Positions 7,980 through 16,795 of a stretch of 64,000 bases of DNA are shown here, piece after piece (position 1 is the first letter of the stretch; every line of letters begins with the position of its first letter). This stretch comes from Luteimonas deserti. Its GTDB lineage: Bacteria; Pseudomonadota; Gammaproteobacteria; Xanthomonadales; Xanthomonadaceae. Where the stretch lies: NCBI RefSeq assembly GCF_013425765.1, contig NZ_JACCJZ010000020.1, positions 682,001 to 746,000 of the forward strand, given 5' to 3'. Under the pieces are notes generated by a model that saw nothing but the letters and a program-made list of their open reading frames with translations, had not been told where the DNA came from and ran no database searches. A program made the translations under genes and the position numbers.

Positions 7980-10900
7980 TCAGTGGAAATCGCGCGAGGC
8001 CAACGGCATTCCGCCGAGAAGATGGCTGAGATCGTGCAGATCGCCGGCGATCAGGTGGGCCACGCCGTCCACGCGCTCCCAGCGTCCGCGCACGCCGAGC
8101 AGTTTCGATTCGAGCAGGGCGCGTCGCCGGCGCATCGCCAGGCGGGCCCAGACGATGACGTTGATCATGCCGGTCTCGTCTTCCAGGGTGACGAAGATCG
8201 TGCCCTTGGCCGTCGCCGGGCGCTGGCGCTGGGTGACCAGGCCGGCGACATGCGCGCCGCTGCCGTGTGGCCGGGCCTGGAGTTCGCGCAGGCCGAGAAT
8301 GCGCTGCCGGGCCATCTGCGGGCGCAACAGGGCCATCGGATGCGGGCCCAGGCTCAGGCCCAGCGCGCGATAGTCCGACAGGATCTCCTCGCCGGTGGCC
8401 GGGGCGGGCAGGGCGATCGTGGCTTCCGCCGGACTGCCGGGCAGCAGCGGGCGGCGTTGCTCGATGCCGGCGACGGCCCAGCGCGCGGCGTTGCGATGCC
8501 CGGCCAGACCGCGCAGCGCGTCGGCTTCGGCCAGCACCTGGCGGGCCTTGGCGTCGAGACCCGCGCGGAGGCACAGGTCGGCCAGATCGGTGAACGGGCG
8601 CTGCGCACGTGCGGCGATGATGCGCCGGGCCGCGTCTTCCGACAGCCCGGCCACCAGGCGCAGGCCGAGGCGGATCACGGGCTGTTCGCCCGGATCGGCG
8701 TCGCTGCGCCAGTGCCGGCCGCCGTGCAGGGTGCAGTCGTGGTCGCTGTGCAGCACGTCGACCGGCAGCACCTCGACCGGCGCCCGCTCTGCACTGCCGC
8801 GGCGCACGTCCTGCACGATCTGGCTCGGCGAGTAGAAGCCCATCGGCTGCGCGTTGAGCAGGCCGCAGGCGAATGCGGCCGGTTCGTGGCGCTTGAGCCA
8901 GCAGCTGGCGTAGACCAGCTTGGCGAACGAGGCCGCGTGGCTCTGCGGAAAACCGTAGGAGCCGAAGCCCTTGATCTGCTCGAAGATCTGGTCGATGAAC
9001 GCCGGCGCGTAGCCCTTGGCGGCCATCAGCTCACGGATGCGCACGCGGTGCGGCTCCATGTCGCCGCCCTGGCGCCAGGCGGCCATCGAGCGCCGCAACT
9101 GGTCGGCCTGGTCGGCGGTGTAGCCGGCGTGGATCACCAGTTCCATCACCTGCTCCTGGAACAGCGGCACGCCGAGCGTGGGCCCGAGGATGTCCTCGAC
9201 GCCGGCCGAGGGATAGGTCGGGGTTTCCTTGCCCTGCCGGCGGCGCAGGTAGGGATGCACCATGTCGCCCTGGATCGGGCCCGGGCGCACGATCGCGACC
9301 TCGATCACCAGGTCGTAGAAGGTGGCCGGCTTGAGCCGCGGCAGCATCGCCATCTGCGCGCGTGATTCGATCTGGAACACGCCGACGGTGTCGGCGATCT
9401 GGATCATGGCGTACGTCTCGGCGTCTTCGCCGGGGATTGTCGCGATCTCGTAGTCACGCCCGCGCTGCCCGCGCACCAGGTCGAGCGTCTTGCGGATGCA
9501 GGTCAACATGCCGAGCGCGAGGCAGTCGACCTTGAGCATGCGCATGGTTTCCAGATCGTCCTTGTCCCACTGGATGATCGTGCGGTCGGCCATCGCCGCG
9601 TTCTCGACCGGCACCACGGTGGACAGCGGCGCATCGCAGATCACGAAGCCGCCGACGTGCTGCGACAGGTGCCGCGGATGGTCGCGCAGCAGCTCGGTGA
9701 CCAGCAGCACCTTCGAGATCAGCGGGTTGTCGAGATCGAAGCCGGCCTCGGCGATGCGCTGCTCCATCGGGGTGTCGCCGTTGCCCCAGCCGTAGCAGTT
9801 GGCCAGCAGCGCGATCTGGTCGGGCGGCAGGCCGAAGGCCTTGGCGACGTCGCGCACCGCGCTCTTGCCTCGATAGGCGATCACCGTGGCCGCCAGCGCG
9901 GCGCGTTCGCGGCCGTACTTGGCGTAGACGTACTGCAGCACTTCCTCGCGGCGTTCGTGCTCGAAATCGACGTCGATGTCGGGCGGCTCGTTGCGCTCCT
10001 TCGACAGGAAGCGCGCCATCAGCAGCCGCGTCTCCACCGGATTGACCGCGGTGATGCCGAGCGCGTAGCACACCGCCGAATTGGCGGACGAGCCGCGGCC
10101 CTGGCACAGGATGCCCCTGGAGCGGGCGAAGGCCACGATGTCGGCGACGGTCAGGAAGAAGGCCTCGTAGCCGAGGCCTTCGATCAGCGCGAGCTCCTCG
10201 TCGATCGTGGCGGCGATCGCCGCCGGCGTGCCTTTCGGCCACCGCACCTGCATGCCGGCCTCGGTCAGTGCCCGCAGATGGGTCGCAGGCGTCCGCCCCG
10301 CCGGCACGAGCTCCACCGGATAGCGGTAGTCGATGTCGCGGCCGAGATCGAAGGTGCAGCGCCGGGCCACCGCGACGGTTTCCTCGAGCAGCGCGCGCGG
10401 GTGGATGTTGCCCAGCGCGCGACGGCTGCGCAGGTGGCGCTCGCCGTTGCGGAACAGATGCGCGCCGCAGTCGGCCAGCGGCGTGCCGTGGCGGATCGCG
10501 GTCAGGGTGTCCTGCAGCAGGCGATCCCGGCGGCGGGCCATGTGCACGTCGCCGCTGGCCAGTGCCGGCATCTCCAGCTGCCTCGCCAGGGCGAGAAGAC
10601 GATGCAGGCGCGCGGCGTCGTCGTCCTCGCGGTGCAGTTCGACGGCAAGGCGCGCCCGCTCGCCGAAGACCGTGCGCAGCCATGTGCCTTCGGCCGCATC
10701 GGGCAGGCTGCCCGGGAGCCACAGGGCGAACACGCCGGCGGTATCGTCGAAACGGGTTTCGACATCGGCCCGGTCCAGCCGGTAGTCGCCCTTGCCTGCG
10801 GCGCGGCGACCGGTGGTGATCAGTTCGCACAGCCGGGTATAGCCGGCGAAGGTCTCGACCAGCAGTACGAACCGGGTGCCGTCGACCAGGGTGAACTCGC

Positions 10901-11231
10901 TGCCGACGACCAGCGGCACACCGGTCGCGCGCGAGGCTTCGAGCGCACGCACGATGCCGGCCAGCGAACACTCGTCGGTGATCGCCAGCGCCGCATAGCC
11001 GCATTGCGCGGCGCGGGTGAACAATGCCTCGGCGCTCGAAGCCCCGCGCAGGAACGAGAAGTCCGACAGGCAATGCAGTTCGGCATAGGCGGGCAGCGTG
11101 TCGTCGCGTGCCTCGTGCACGACGTCGTCGTTGGCGGCCGCGCGCAGGCGCGAGGCCACCGTCCACGCACGCGGCGGTCGGCCGCCCGGCGTTTCGCGGT
11201 CGACGCCGTCGACAGCCTCATCCCAGCTCAT
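7980..11231 (-). CDS. dnaE2: DnaE2, error-prone DNA polymerase III alpha-like subunit
   Basis: Catalytic polymerase of the SOS mutasome ImuA-ImuB-DnaE2, which carries out translesion synthesis and damage-induced mutagenesis. The 1083-residue length is typical of DnaE2. Visible features are an N-terminal PHP domain ([17 protein letters not shown]), the polymerase core with the metal-binding [12 protein letters not shown] motif, the [17 protein letters not shown] segment, and a C-terminal OB fold ([19 protein letters not shown]). The ATG at 11231 (MSWDEAVDG) was chosen because the open frame further upstream runs antiparallel through the end of imuB. The gap to imuB is 112 bp and contains a 14-bp GC palindrome at 11312-11325. 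Last gene of the lexA2-imuA-imuB-dnaE2 cassette. Confidence 0.95.
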   Translation of the reverse strand: MSWDEAVDGVDRETPGGRPPRAWTVASRLRAAANDDVVHEARDDTLPAYAELHCLSDFSFLRGASSAEALFTRAAQCGYAALAITDECSLAGIVRALEASRATGVPLVVGSEFTLVDGTRFVLLVETFAGYTRLCELITTGRRAAGKGDYRLDRADVETRFDDTAGVFALWLPGSLPDAAEGTWLRTVFGERARLAVELHREDDDAARLHRLLALARQLEMPALASGDVHMARRRDRLLQDTLTAIRHGTPLADCGAHLFRNGERHLRSRRALGNIHPRALLEETVAVARRCTFDLGRDIDYRYPVELVPAGRTPATHLRALTEAGMQVRWPKGTPAAIAATIDEELALIEGLGYEAFFLTVADIVAFARSRGILCQGRGSSANSAVCYALGITAVNPVETRLLMARFLSKERNEPPDIDVDFEHERREEVLQYVYAKYGRERAALAATVIAYRGKSAVRDVAKAFGLPPDQIALLANCYGWGNGDTPMEQRIAEAGFDLDNPLISKVLLVTELLRDHPRHLSQHVGGFVICDAPLSTVVPVENAAMADRTIIQWDKDDLETMRMLKVDCLALGMLTCIRKTLDLVRGQRGRDYEIATIPGEDAETYAMIQIADTVGVFQIESRAQMAMLPRLKPATFYDLVIEVAIVRPGPIQGDMVHPYLRRRQGKETPTYPSAGVEDILGPTLGVPLFQEQVMELVIHAGYTADQADQLRRSMAAWRQGGDMEPHRVRIRELMAAKGYAPAFIDQIFEQIKGFGSYGFPQSHAASFAKLVYASCWLKRHEPAAFACGLLNAQPMGFYSPSQIVQDVRRGSAERAPVEVLPVDVLHSDHDCTLHGGRHWRSDADPGEQPVIRLGLRLVAGLSEDAARRIIAARAQRPFTDLADLCLRAGLDAKARQVLAEADALRGLAGHRNAARWAVAGIEQRRPLLPGSPAEATIALPAPATGEEILSDYRALGLSLGPHPMALLRPQMARQRILGLRELQARPHGSGAHVAGLVTQRQRPATAKGTIFVTLEDETGMINVIVWARLAMRRRRALLESKLLGVRGRWERVDGVAHLIAGDLHDLSHLLGGMPLASRDFH

Positions 11232-11343
11232 GCGCCCCGCCGGCCAGCATGACCGCAGGCCGGGCACGGCACGCGTCGCCCTTTCCCGGAGCGGTGGACC
11301 GCCGCGGTGCAGGGACGCGCGTCCCCGAGCCGGTCGGGGCGCG

Positions 11344-12765
11344 TCATGCGAACCACCCGTGCAGCATCCAGCCGGCATGTTCTCCCGGCGGCACGAAGGC
11401 CCAGGCGCGCTGGCCGCGCGAGGTCTCGACCACGTAGTAATCGCGCCGTGCGTCGTCGCCGTCCCACCAGCCGCTTTCCAGCCGCTCCGGACCCGACACG
11501 ATGCGCAGCCGTGGATCGCGCAGCGGCACCGGCTGCGGCAGCAGCCAGGCCGGACGCGCCGGGCGTGGCGGGGCCGGGCGCGCGGGCTGGGCCGTGTCGC
11601 CGAACACGCGGGTCCAGGCGCGCTCGGGCCTGGGGTCGTCGGCCGCCGCCACGCGGTAGACCGCCTCGTCGCCGAGGCGCGCCCGAAGTCGTTCGCGCAG
11701 CTGCGGCCAGGGCAGGGCCTGCTGCGGCCGCGGATCGAACAGGTCGCGCGTGGCCGGCACGAAGGGCGGCAACTGGTGGGCGACCAGGCCCATCGCCACC
11801 ACCGGTGCATCGAGGCTGGCACGCTCCAGCCGGCTGCGCGCCAGCTCGAACAGCATCGCCGGTTCGCGCTCCGCGGCCAGCAGGCCCACCTCGACGTCGG
11901 TGCGTGCGTGCTCGTGCTCCAGCCGCAGCACGAAGCGCTGCACCCCGCCGTCGCGGATCGACAGATAGGTGCACAGATCGTTGATCAGCCGGCGCAGGGG
12001 AAACAGCAGGGCGGTGTGGCTTTCGACCTCGTAGCCCAGTTCGAGGCGTGCATCGAAATGGTCCGGCGGCGCATAGCATTCGAGCGGGTCGTCGAGATCG
12101 CCGTAGAGGCGGTCGACGTGATCGAGCAGGGGCGCGCCGAAGCGCCGGCGCAGGCCGTCGCGCGGCAGTGCCCGCAATGCGGCCAGGGTGCGCACGCCCA
12201 TGCGGTGCAGGCGTTCGCCGGTATCGCCGGGCAGGGCGGCACGGCGCACCGGCACGGTGCCGAGCAACGGCTGCAGGGCGGTGGCACTGGTCACCGCGAA
12301 GCCGTCGCGCAACCCGGCCAGTACGCGCGCGGCACGCGGGGTGGGCGCCAGGGCGATGCGATGGCGGAAGCCCAGCACGTCGAGCTCCTCGCGCAGGCGG
12401 GCCTCGAAGCGTGGCCAGGGGCCGAACAGACGGAAACTCGCCCGCGCTTCGAGCACGATCGCCCGCGGCCATTGCCGGCTGACCAGCGAACTGTGGCGAT
12501 ACGCCCAGGCGGCCAGGAAGCGCTGCCAGCGCGCTTCCTCCTGCGGGTCGTAATCCACCGTGCGAACGTCGGCCAGCAGCGCATGCGCGGCCGACAGGCG
12601 CATGCCGGCCTTCAGTCCCGCCGCGGCGGCGGCCGGATTCACCGTATGCAGGCTGCGCAGTTGCGCCGGACCCTCGACCAGCGCCAATGGCGCGAGTGGA
12701 TCAGGCAGGCGCCGCAGGACGGCGTCGAGTGCCAGCTGTGGCACGAGGATGCAGGCCCAGAGCAT
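11344..12765 (-). CDS. imuB: ImuB, catalytically inactive Y-family polymerase adaptor
   Basis: ImuB links DnaE2 and ImuA to the replication clamp; family members keep the Y-polymerase fold without catalysis. This 473-residue protein begins [19 protein letters not shown] and contains the palm-like segment [14 protein letters not shown], where active Y-polymerases carry the SxDE catalytic acids; no acidic pair is present here. HhH-like and little-finger regions follow. A PQQALPW segment near residue 350 resembles a clamp-binding motif. The ATG at 12765 is the earliest possible start, since an in-frame stop lies four codons upstream. A 173-bp gap separates it from imuA, larger than the overlaps usual in such cassettes. 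Confidence 0.93.
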   Translation of the reverse strand: MLWACILVPQLALDAVLRRLPDPLAPLALVEGPAQLRSLHTVNPAAAAAGLKAGMRLSAAHALLADVRTVDYDPQEEARWQRFLAAWAYRHSSLVSRQWPRAIVLEARASFRLFGPWPRFEARLREELDVLGFRHRIALAPTPRAARVLAGLRDGFAVTSATALQPLLGTVPVRRAALPGDTGERLHRMGVRTLAALRALPRDGLRRRFGAPLLDHVDRLYGDLDDPLECYAPPDHFDARLELGYEVESHTALLFPLRRLINDLCTYLSIRDGGVQRFVLRLEHEHARTDVEVGLLAAEREPAMLFELARSRLERASLDAPVVAMGLVAHQLPPFVPATRDLFDPRPQQALPWPQLRERLRARLGDEAVYRVAAADDPRPERAWTRVFGDTAQPARPAPPRPARPAWLLPQPVPLRDPRLRIVSGPERLESGWWDGDDARRDYYVVETSRGQRAWAFVPPGEHAGWMLHGWFA

Positions 12766-12938
12766 CGTGCCGTCTCAACAGTGGACTGCGCGCAGGACGC
12801 ATCGGCGCCGAGTCGTACGGCGATTCGATGCGACAGCAAGAAGGCGGGTGCGGAGCGCTCCCGATTCATGCCGGGTCTCCGGGCCCGGCCGACGGCAGGG
12901 TCGGTGACGGACGGCCGTCCATGCGGAGCAGCCGGCCA

Positions 12939-13553
12939 TCAGTGCGTCAACCGGATCGCTGCGGCAGGCGGCTGCGCGCCGCGGCATTTGCGCACGTGCC
13001 AGGCCGCCGCCTCGGGCTGGAACTCCAGCCGCAACGCCGCCGGCGAGGCATTGACCGCATGCCGCCGGTCGCGCAGCGCGAATGCGCAACTGCCGCCGCT
13101 GTCGGCGGCCACCTGCAACCTTCGCAGGGCCCGGTCGTCGGCGCTGGACGGCCAGCCGATCACGGCCGCGCAGGCCGCGCTGCGCAGGCACTGCTCGAAC
13201 GCCCACAGCGCATCGCGCGGCGGGGCCTCGACGATGTCGAGGCACATCAGGTCCAGCCCGCCGGCCTGCCAGGCCGGGGCGTAGGGCAGGTAGGGCGGGG
13301 CGACCAGGACCACGCGCTCGCCCGCTGCGGTCATGCGCGCCAGCGTCGGCATCAGCAATGCGAGTTCGCCGACGCCGTCAGCCGGCAGCAGCAGCTCGGT
13401 CAGCGCGCCACGCGGCCAGCCCCGCTCGGGCAGCACCGCATCCAGCGCGGCATGTCCGGTCGGCTCGCCGGTCGCCATCGTCGGCGTGCCGCGGCCGGCA
13501 TGCCAGACGGTGCGCGCGGCCAGCAGGGCATCGAGCGGTTGCGCTTCGGCCAT
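12939..13553 (-). CDS. imuA: ImuA, SOS mutagenesis cassette protein
   Basis: A 204-residue RecA-fold-related protein that, with ImuB, is required for DnaE2-dependent induced mutagenesis. Visible family features are the N-terminal MAEAQPLDALLAARTVWHAG, GHAALDAVLPERGWPRGALTELL, and the VVLVAPPYLPYAPAWQAGGLDL segment. No intact Walker A lysine is seen, consistent with ImuA rather than RecA. The ATG at 13553 starts 1 bp after the lexA2 stop codon, so the two genes are almost certainly co-transcribed under the LexA operator at 14164-14181. In gammaproteobacteria this gene is sometimes annotated sulA-like. Confidence 0.9.
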   Translation of the reverse strand: MAEAQPLDALLAARTVWHAGRGTPTMATGEPTGHAALDAVLPERGWPRGALTELLLPADGVGELALLMPTLARMTAAGERVVLVAPPYLPYAPAWQAGGLDLMCLDIVEAPPRDALWAFEQCLRSAACAAVIGWPSSADDRALRRLQVAADSGGSCAFALRDRRHAVNASPAALRLEFQPEAAAWHVRKCRGAQPPAAAIRLTH

Positions 13554-13554
13554 G

Positions 13555-14172
13555 TCAGCCCTGCCGCACCAGGCCGCAGAACAGGCCCTCGATGGCGAAG
13601 TCGGCACCGACCGGCACCCGGATCGGCGCATAGGCGCGATTGCGCGGCAGCAGGCGCAGGCCTTCGGGAGCGAGGGCCAGCCGTTTGATCGTGAGTTCCC
13701 CGTCCAGCCGGGCGACCACCGTCTGCCCGTCGCGGGCGTCGGCGCTGCGGTGCACGCCGACCAGGTCGCCATCGAGAATGCCGTCGTCGATCATCGAATC
13801 GCCTTCGACCCGCAACAGGTAATCGGGACGCAGGGCGAACAGGCCGCGGTCCAGCCACAGCTGCCGGTCCAGGCCGATGTCGGCACCGATCGGCACGCCC
13901 GCGGCCACCCGGCCCAGCACCGGCAGCATCAGCAGGTCCGGGCGTGCTGCGCCCCCGCCGGGCAGGCGCAGGCCGCGCTTCTCGTGCGGGCGCGTCTCCA
14001 GCAGGCCGGCGTCGGTGAGCGCGCGCACGTGCTTCTGCGCGGCATTGCGCGAAGCGAAGCCGAACTGCGCCGCAATCTCGGCCAGGCTGGGCGGACGCCC
14101 GGCCGCGAGCCGCTGTCGGATGAAGGCGAGCACGGCGGCGCGCTGGGGAGGCAGGGTATCCATGGTGTACAT
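13555..14172 (-). CDS. lexA2: LexA2-type SOS repressor
   Basis: Dimeric repressor that self-cleaves when RecA filaments form. The 205 residues contain a winged HTH (PSLAEIAAQFGFASRNAAQKHV, about 33-54), the Ala-Gly cleavage site in GRVAAGVPIG, the catalytic Ser in EGDSMIDDG and the catalytic Lys in ELTIKRLAL. I chose the ATG at 14172 (MYTMDT) because AAGG ends 7 nt before it; the family-like start MDTLPPQ at 14163 has no ribosome site. Both lie on or beside the operator. The gene heads the imuA-imuB-dnaE2 cassette, the arrangement called lexA2 in xanthomonads, which implies a separate lexA elsewhere. Confidence 0.92.
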   Translation of the reverse strand: MYTMDTLPPQRAAVLAFIRQRLAAGRPPSLAEIAAQFGFASRNAAQKHVRALTDAGLLETRPHEKRGLRLPGGGAARPDLLMLPVLGRVAAGVPIGADIGLDRQLWLDRGLFALRPDYLLRVEGDSMIDDGILDGDLVGVHRSADARDGQTVVARLDGELTIKRLALAPEGLRLLPRNRAYAPIRVPVGADFAIEGLFCGLVRQG

Positions 14173-14181
14173 TTGTACACC
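14164..14181 (-). promoter_or_regulatory. LexA2-type SOS operator overlapping the lexA2 start
   Basis: The minus strand reads GGTGTACAAATGTACACC, two perfect 8-bp arms around a two-base centre. It contains TGTACAAATGTACA, which from memory is the operator described for Xanthomonas LexA2. The arms cover the ATG at 14172 and lie between the AAGG ribosome site and the ATG at 14163. Bound repressor would therefore sit at or just after the transcription start. No second copy was seen upstream of imuB, dnaE2 or the divergent perM-like gene. Confidence 0.85.
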
Positions 14182-14353
14182 TTCGCCGGTGTGCTGGCGA
14201 GCCCGACGCCCCGTCATGCACGCGGCCTCGTGCGGCCCGGGGCTGAATGCAATGCACGGCCTGCACGTCGGATATGGGACAACAACGCGCCCATCGCCGT
14301 GCCGCGCCCGCTTGCCGCGGTGTCCGGGTGCGGCTGCCCGGACACCGGATGCC

Positions 14354-15421
14354 ATGACCCCTCAGAACGATCTTGCCCGCTTCACCCGCCAAGCCCTGAT
14401 CGTGATCGGCCTGGTCACGGTTCTCATCTTGGTGTGGGCACTGCTGCCAGTGCTGATGCTGGTGTTCGGGGCAATCGTCTTCGCCGCGATGCTGCTGTCG
14501 CTGGCCCATCTGCTGCAGCGCCTGGTTCCGGTGTCGGACGGCATCGCGCTGGCCGTGGTGCTGGTCCTGCTGTCAACGAGTCTCGGCTTGATGCTCTGGC
14601 TCTTCGGCTCCCAGGTCTCGAGCGAGCTGGCCACGCTGGTGGAAACCCTTCCTCCTGCATACGAGCAGTTCAACGACTGGGTGGAAGACACCACGATCGG
14701 CAGATTGCTTGCCGAACAGACCGGCATCCTGCGCAACAACGTCGGACGTATCGCGACCAGCGCCGGTGCCATTGCGATGACCCTTTCTGGGGGGGTGATG
14801 AACCTCCTGCTCGTGTTCATCGGTGCGATCTACATCGCTGCGCAACCGGGCCTCTATCGTGCTGGCATGTTGCAGCTGGTCCCCCGATCCGTTCGCACGG
14901 TTTTCGCGGACGCCCTGGACGCCAGTGCGCGTGCACTGCGCCTGTGGCTCGGAGGCCAGCTGATCGCGATGGCGGCGGTGGCTGTGCTCACCGGCCTCGG
15001 CCTGTGGCTGCTGGGCGTACCGGCCGCGTTCGCGCTGGCCCTGATCGCGTTCCTGTTCGATTTCGTGCCGATCATCGGGCCCATCGCGGCGGCGATTCCG
15101 GGCATCCTGCTCGGCTTCACGGTCAGCCCGCGCATCGGTGTGGCCACCGCCGTGCTGTATCTGGTGATCCAGCAACTGGAGAGCAACCTGCTGCAGCCGT
15201 TGATCCAGCAGCGCGCGGTGGAACTGCCGCCGGCCCTGCTGCTGTTCTCGCTGCTGGTCTTCGGCGGGCTGCAGGGGTTCACCGGCCTGCTGCTGGCGGC
15301 CCCGCTCACCGTGGTGCTGTACGTGCTGGTCAAGCGCCTGTACGTGCGCGAGATGCTGGATACCCCGACGGTGATCCCGGGGGAATCCTCGCCCCAATCG
15401 ACCGATGCCGCGCCGCGCTGA
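14354..15421 (+). CDS. AI-2E family (PerM-like) membrane protein
   Basis: A 355-residue polytopic membrane protein of the AI-2E transporter/PerM family. Roughly seven or eight hydrophobic helices are visible. The N-terminal pair spans about 15-60, a soluble amphipathic region follows (about 80-150), and C-terminal helices include GVPAAFALALIAFLFDFVPIIGPIAAAIPGI, the family's most conserved stretch with the DFVPIIGP motif. Members have been linked to autoinducer-2 export, sodium/proton exchange or permease activity, so the substrate here is open. I chose the ATG at 14354 (MTPQNDLARF); the long upstream extension is shadow of lexA2. It is divergent from lexA2. Confidence 0.85.
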   Translation: MTPQNDLARFTRQALIVIGLVTVLILVWALLPVLMLVFGAIVFAAMLLSLAHLLQRLVPVSDGIALAVVLVLLSTSLGLMLWLFGSQVSSELATLVETLPPAYEQFNDWVEDTTIGRLLAEQTGILRNNVGRIATSAGAIAMTLSGGVMNLLLVFIGAIYIAAQPGLYRAGMLQLVPRSVRTVFADALDASARALRLWLGGQLIAMAAVAVLTGLGLWLLGVPAAFALALIAFLFDFVPIIGPIAAAIPGILLGFTVSPRIGVATAVLYLVIQQLESNLLQPLIQQRAVELPPALLLFSLLVFGGLQGFTGLLLAAPLTVVLYVLVKRLYVREMLDTPTVIPGESSPQSTDAAPR

Positions 15422-15452
15422 CACGCGTCCCGCCCGGTGCTTCCAAAGAAAA

Positions 15453-15480
15453 ACCCCGGAAAGCCTGCGCTTTCCGGGGT
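15453..15480 (-). terminator. Rho-independent terminator after tRNA-Ala
   Basis: A perfect 12-bp stem (ACCCCGGAAAGC with its complement) and a CTGC loop. On the minus strand it is followed by TTTTCTTT, so it suits the end of the tRNA-Ala transcript. On the plus strand, behind the perM-like gene, the tract after the stem is weaker. Confidence 0.85.
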
Positions 15481-15491
15481 CTCCTGTTTCG

Positions 15492-15567
15492 TGGTGGAGC
15501 GGAGGGGGATCGAACCCCTGACCTCCACGATGCGAACGTGGCGCTCTCCCAGCTGAGCTACCGCCCC
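15492..15567 (-). tRNA. tRNA-Ala (anticodon CGC)
   Basis: Complete 76-nt cloverleaf on the minus strand. Acceptor GGGGCGG pairs with CCGCTCC, with one G-U pair. The D-arm is GCTC..GAGC, the anticodon stem CCACG/CGTGG with loop TTCGCAT, and the T-arm AGGGG-TTCGATC-CCCCT; CCA is encoded. Anticodon CGC reads the alanine codon GCG, heavily used in this GC-rich sequence. The terminator at 15453-15480 follows it directly. Confidence 0.96.
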
Positions 15568-15580
15568 ACGAAGCGTTGCA

Positions 15581-16708
15581 TCATACAGAGGCCGTCGACG
15601 TGTCGCCAGTCTCCCGGAGCACCGGCGCGAGCACCGCTTCCAGCTGGACGCGCCGCCAGCCGGACAATGCGCCGGGCCAGTCCGCGCCTTCGATCAGGGC
15701 TTCGAGCCACTTGCGCGATGCCAAGACCCCATCGGGCAGGCCGAGTTCGGCGCTGCGCGTGGCGACCGCCTGCTGCAGCCGCTTGAGCCGCTTGCGGTCG
15801 GGTTCCTCGCCGCTCGACAGCGGCGCCTCGGCCTCGTCCGGCAGGGCGGTGGTCAAGGCCTGCCAAATCACTGCCGCGAGCTTGCGCGGTGCCTTGGGAT
15901 GCGTGTCCAGCCGCTGCTGCAGGGCGCCCGGATCGGCCGGCGGATCGCGCGCGAGCAGGGTGGCCAGCTCGTTGTCCAGGATCCAGCTGCGCGGTTTGTC
16001 CTGGGCGCGCGCGTACTGTTCGCGCCAGCGCAACAGCCGCAACAGCCGGCGCTGCGCATCGGCATCGAGGAACTGTCCGGCGCGCCCGCCCAGCTGGGGC
16101 CAGCGCTCGCCCTCCATGTTGCCGGCGGTGGCCACCAGGCGGGCGCAGTCCTCGCGCAACCACGGCTCGCGCTCCAGACCGTCGATCCGCGTCGACAATG
16201 CGTCGTGCAGTGCGAACAGGTGCTCGACGTCGTCGGCGGCGTACTCCAGCTGGGTGGCCGACAGCGGTCGACGCAACCAGTCCGAGCGCGTCTCGCCCTT
16301 CGCCAGGGCAATGCCGAGCAGCTCCTGGACCAGACGCTGGTAGCCCATGCCACCCCCCACGCCAGCCAGCGCCGCGGCGATCTGGGTATCGAACAGCGGC
16401 TCGGGCACCGCGTTGCAGGTATGGGCGAAGGCGACCAGGTCCTCGCTGGCGCTGTGCATGATCTTGACGATACCCGGGTCCGCCAGCAGCGGTCGCAGGG
16501 CCTCGGCCATGCCCGGCACCAGCGGATCCACCAGCAGCACGTCGATTCCGCCCTCGCGCTCGATGGCGATCTGCACCAGCGCCAGCTGCGGCCAGTAGGT
16601 GCGTTCGCGGATGAATTCGGTATCGAGCCCGATACGGGCGGGAGCGGCCGGAAGCCGGGCGCGGAGACTGGCCGGATCGTCGATCCAGCACGCATTGGAA
16701 GAAGCCAT
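15581..16708 (-). CDS. rnd: Ribonuclease D
   Basis: 3'-5' exoribonuclease that trims tRNA and other small RNA 3' ends. The 375 residues carry the DEDDy exonuclease motifs: GLDTEFIRERTYW (Exo I), the SASEDLVAF region (Exo II) and EYAADDVEHLF (Exo III). An HRDC-like helical domain follows (LLRWREQYARAQDKPRSWILDN). The start ATG at 16708 (MASSNACWIDD) fits the family, while an earlier in-frame ATG adds a basic non-family leader. It is divergent from the SUMF1-like lipoprotein gene with 87 bp between them. Confidence 0.93.
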   Translation of the reverse strand: MASSNACWIDDPASLRARLPAAPARIGLDTEFIRERTYWPQLALVQIAIEREGGIDVLLVDPLVPGMAEALRPLLADPGIVKIMHSASEDLVAFAHTCNAVPEPLFDTQIAAALAGVGGGMGYQRLVQELLGIALAKGETRSDWLRRPLSATQLEYAADDVEHLFALHDALSTRIDGLEREPWLREDCARLVATAGNMEGERWPQLGGRAGQFLDADAQRRLLRLLRWREQYARAQDKPRSWILDNELATLLARDPPADPGALQQRLDTHPKAPRKLAAVIWQALTTALPDEAEAPLSSGEEPDRKRLKRLQQAVATRSAELGLPDGVLASRKWLEALIEGADWPGALSGWRRVQLEAVLAPVLRETGDTSTASV

Positions 16709-16795
16709 GCGCGACAGCCTAGCCGCGCCGGTGGACGGCGGCAATCGCGGGCCCCGCACATCGCCGTGGCAGGAGGGATGGCTTAATCTCGTTCG

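Noticed and set aside
7980-11822. A 1280-codon reading of dnaE2
   Set aside because: Residues before the ATG at 11231 overlap imuB in another frame and do not resemble DnaE2.
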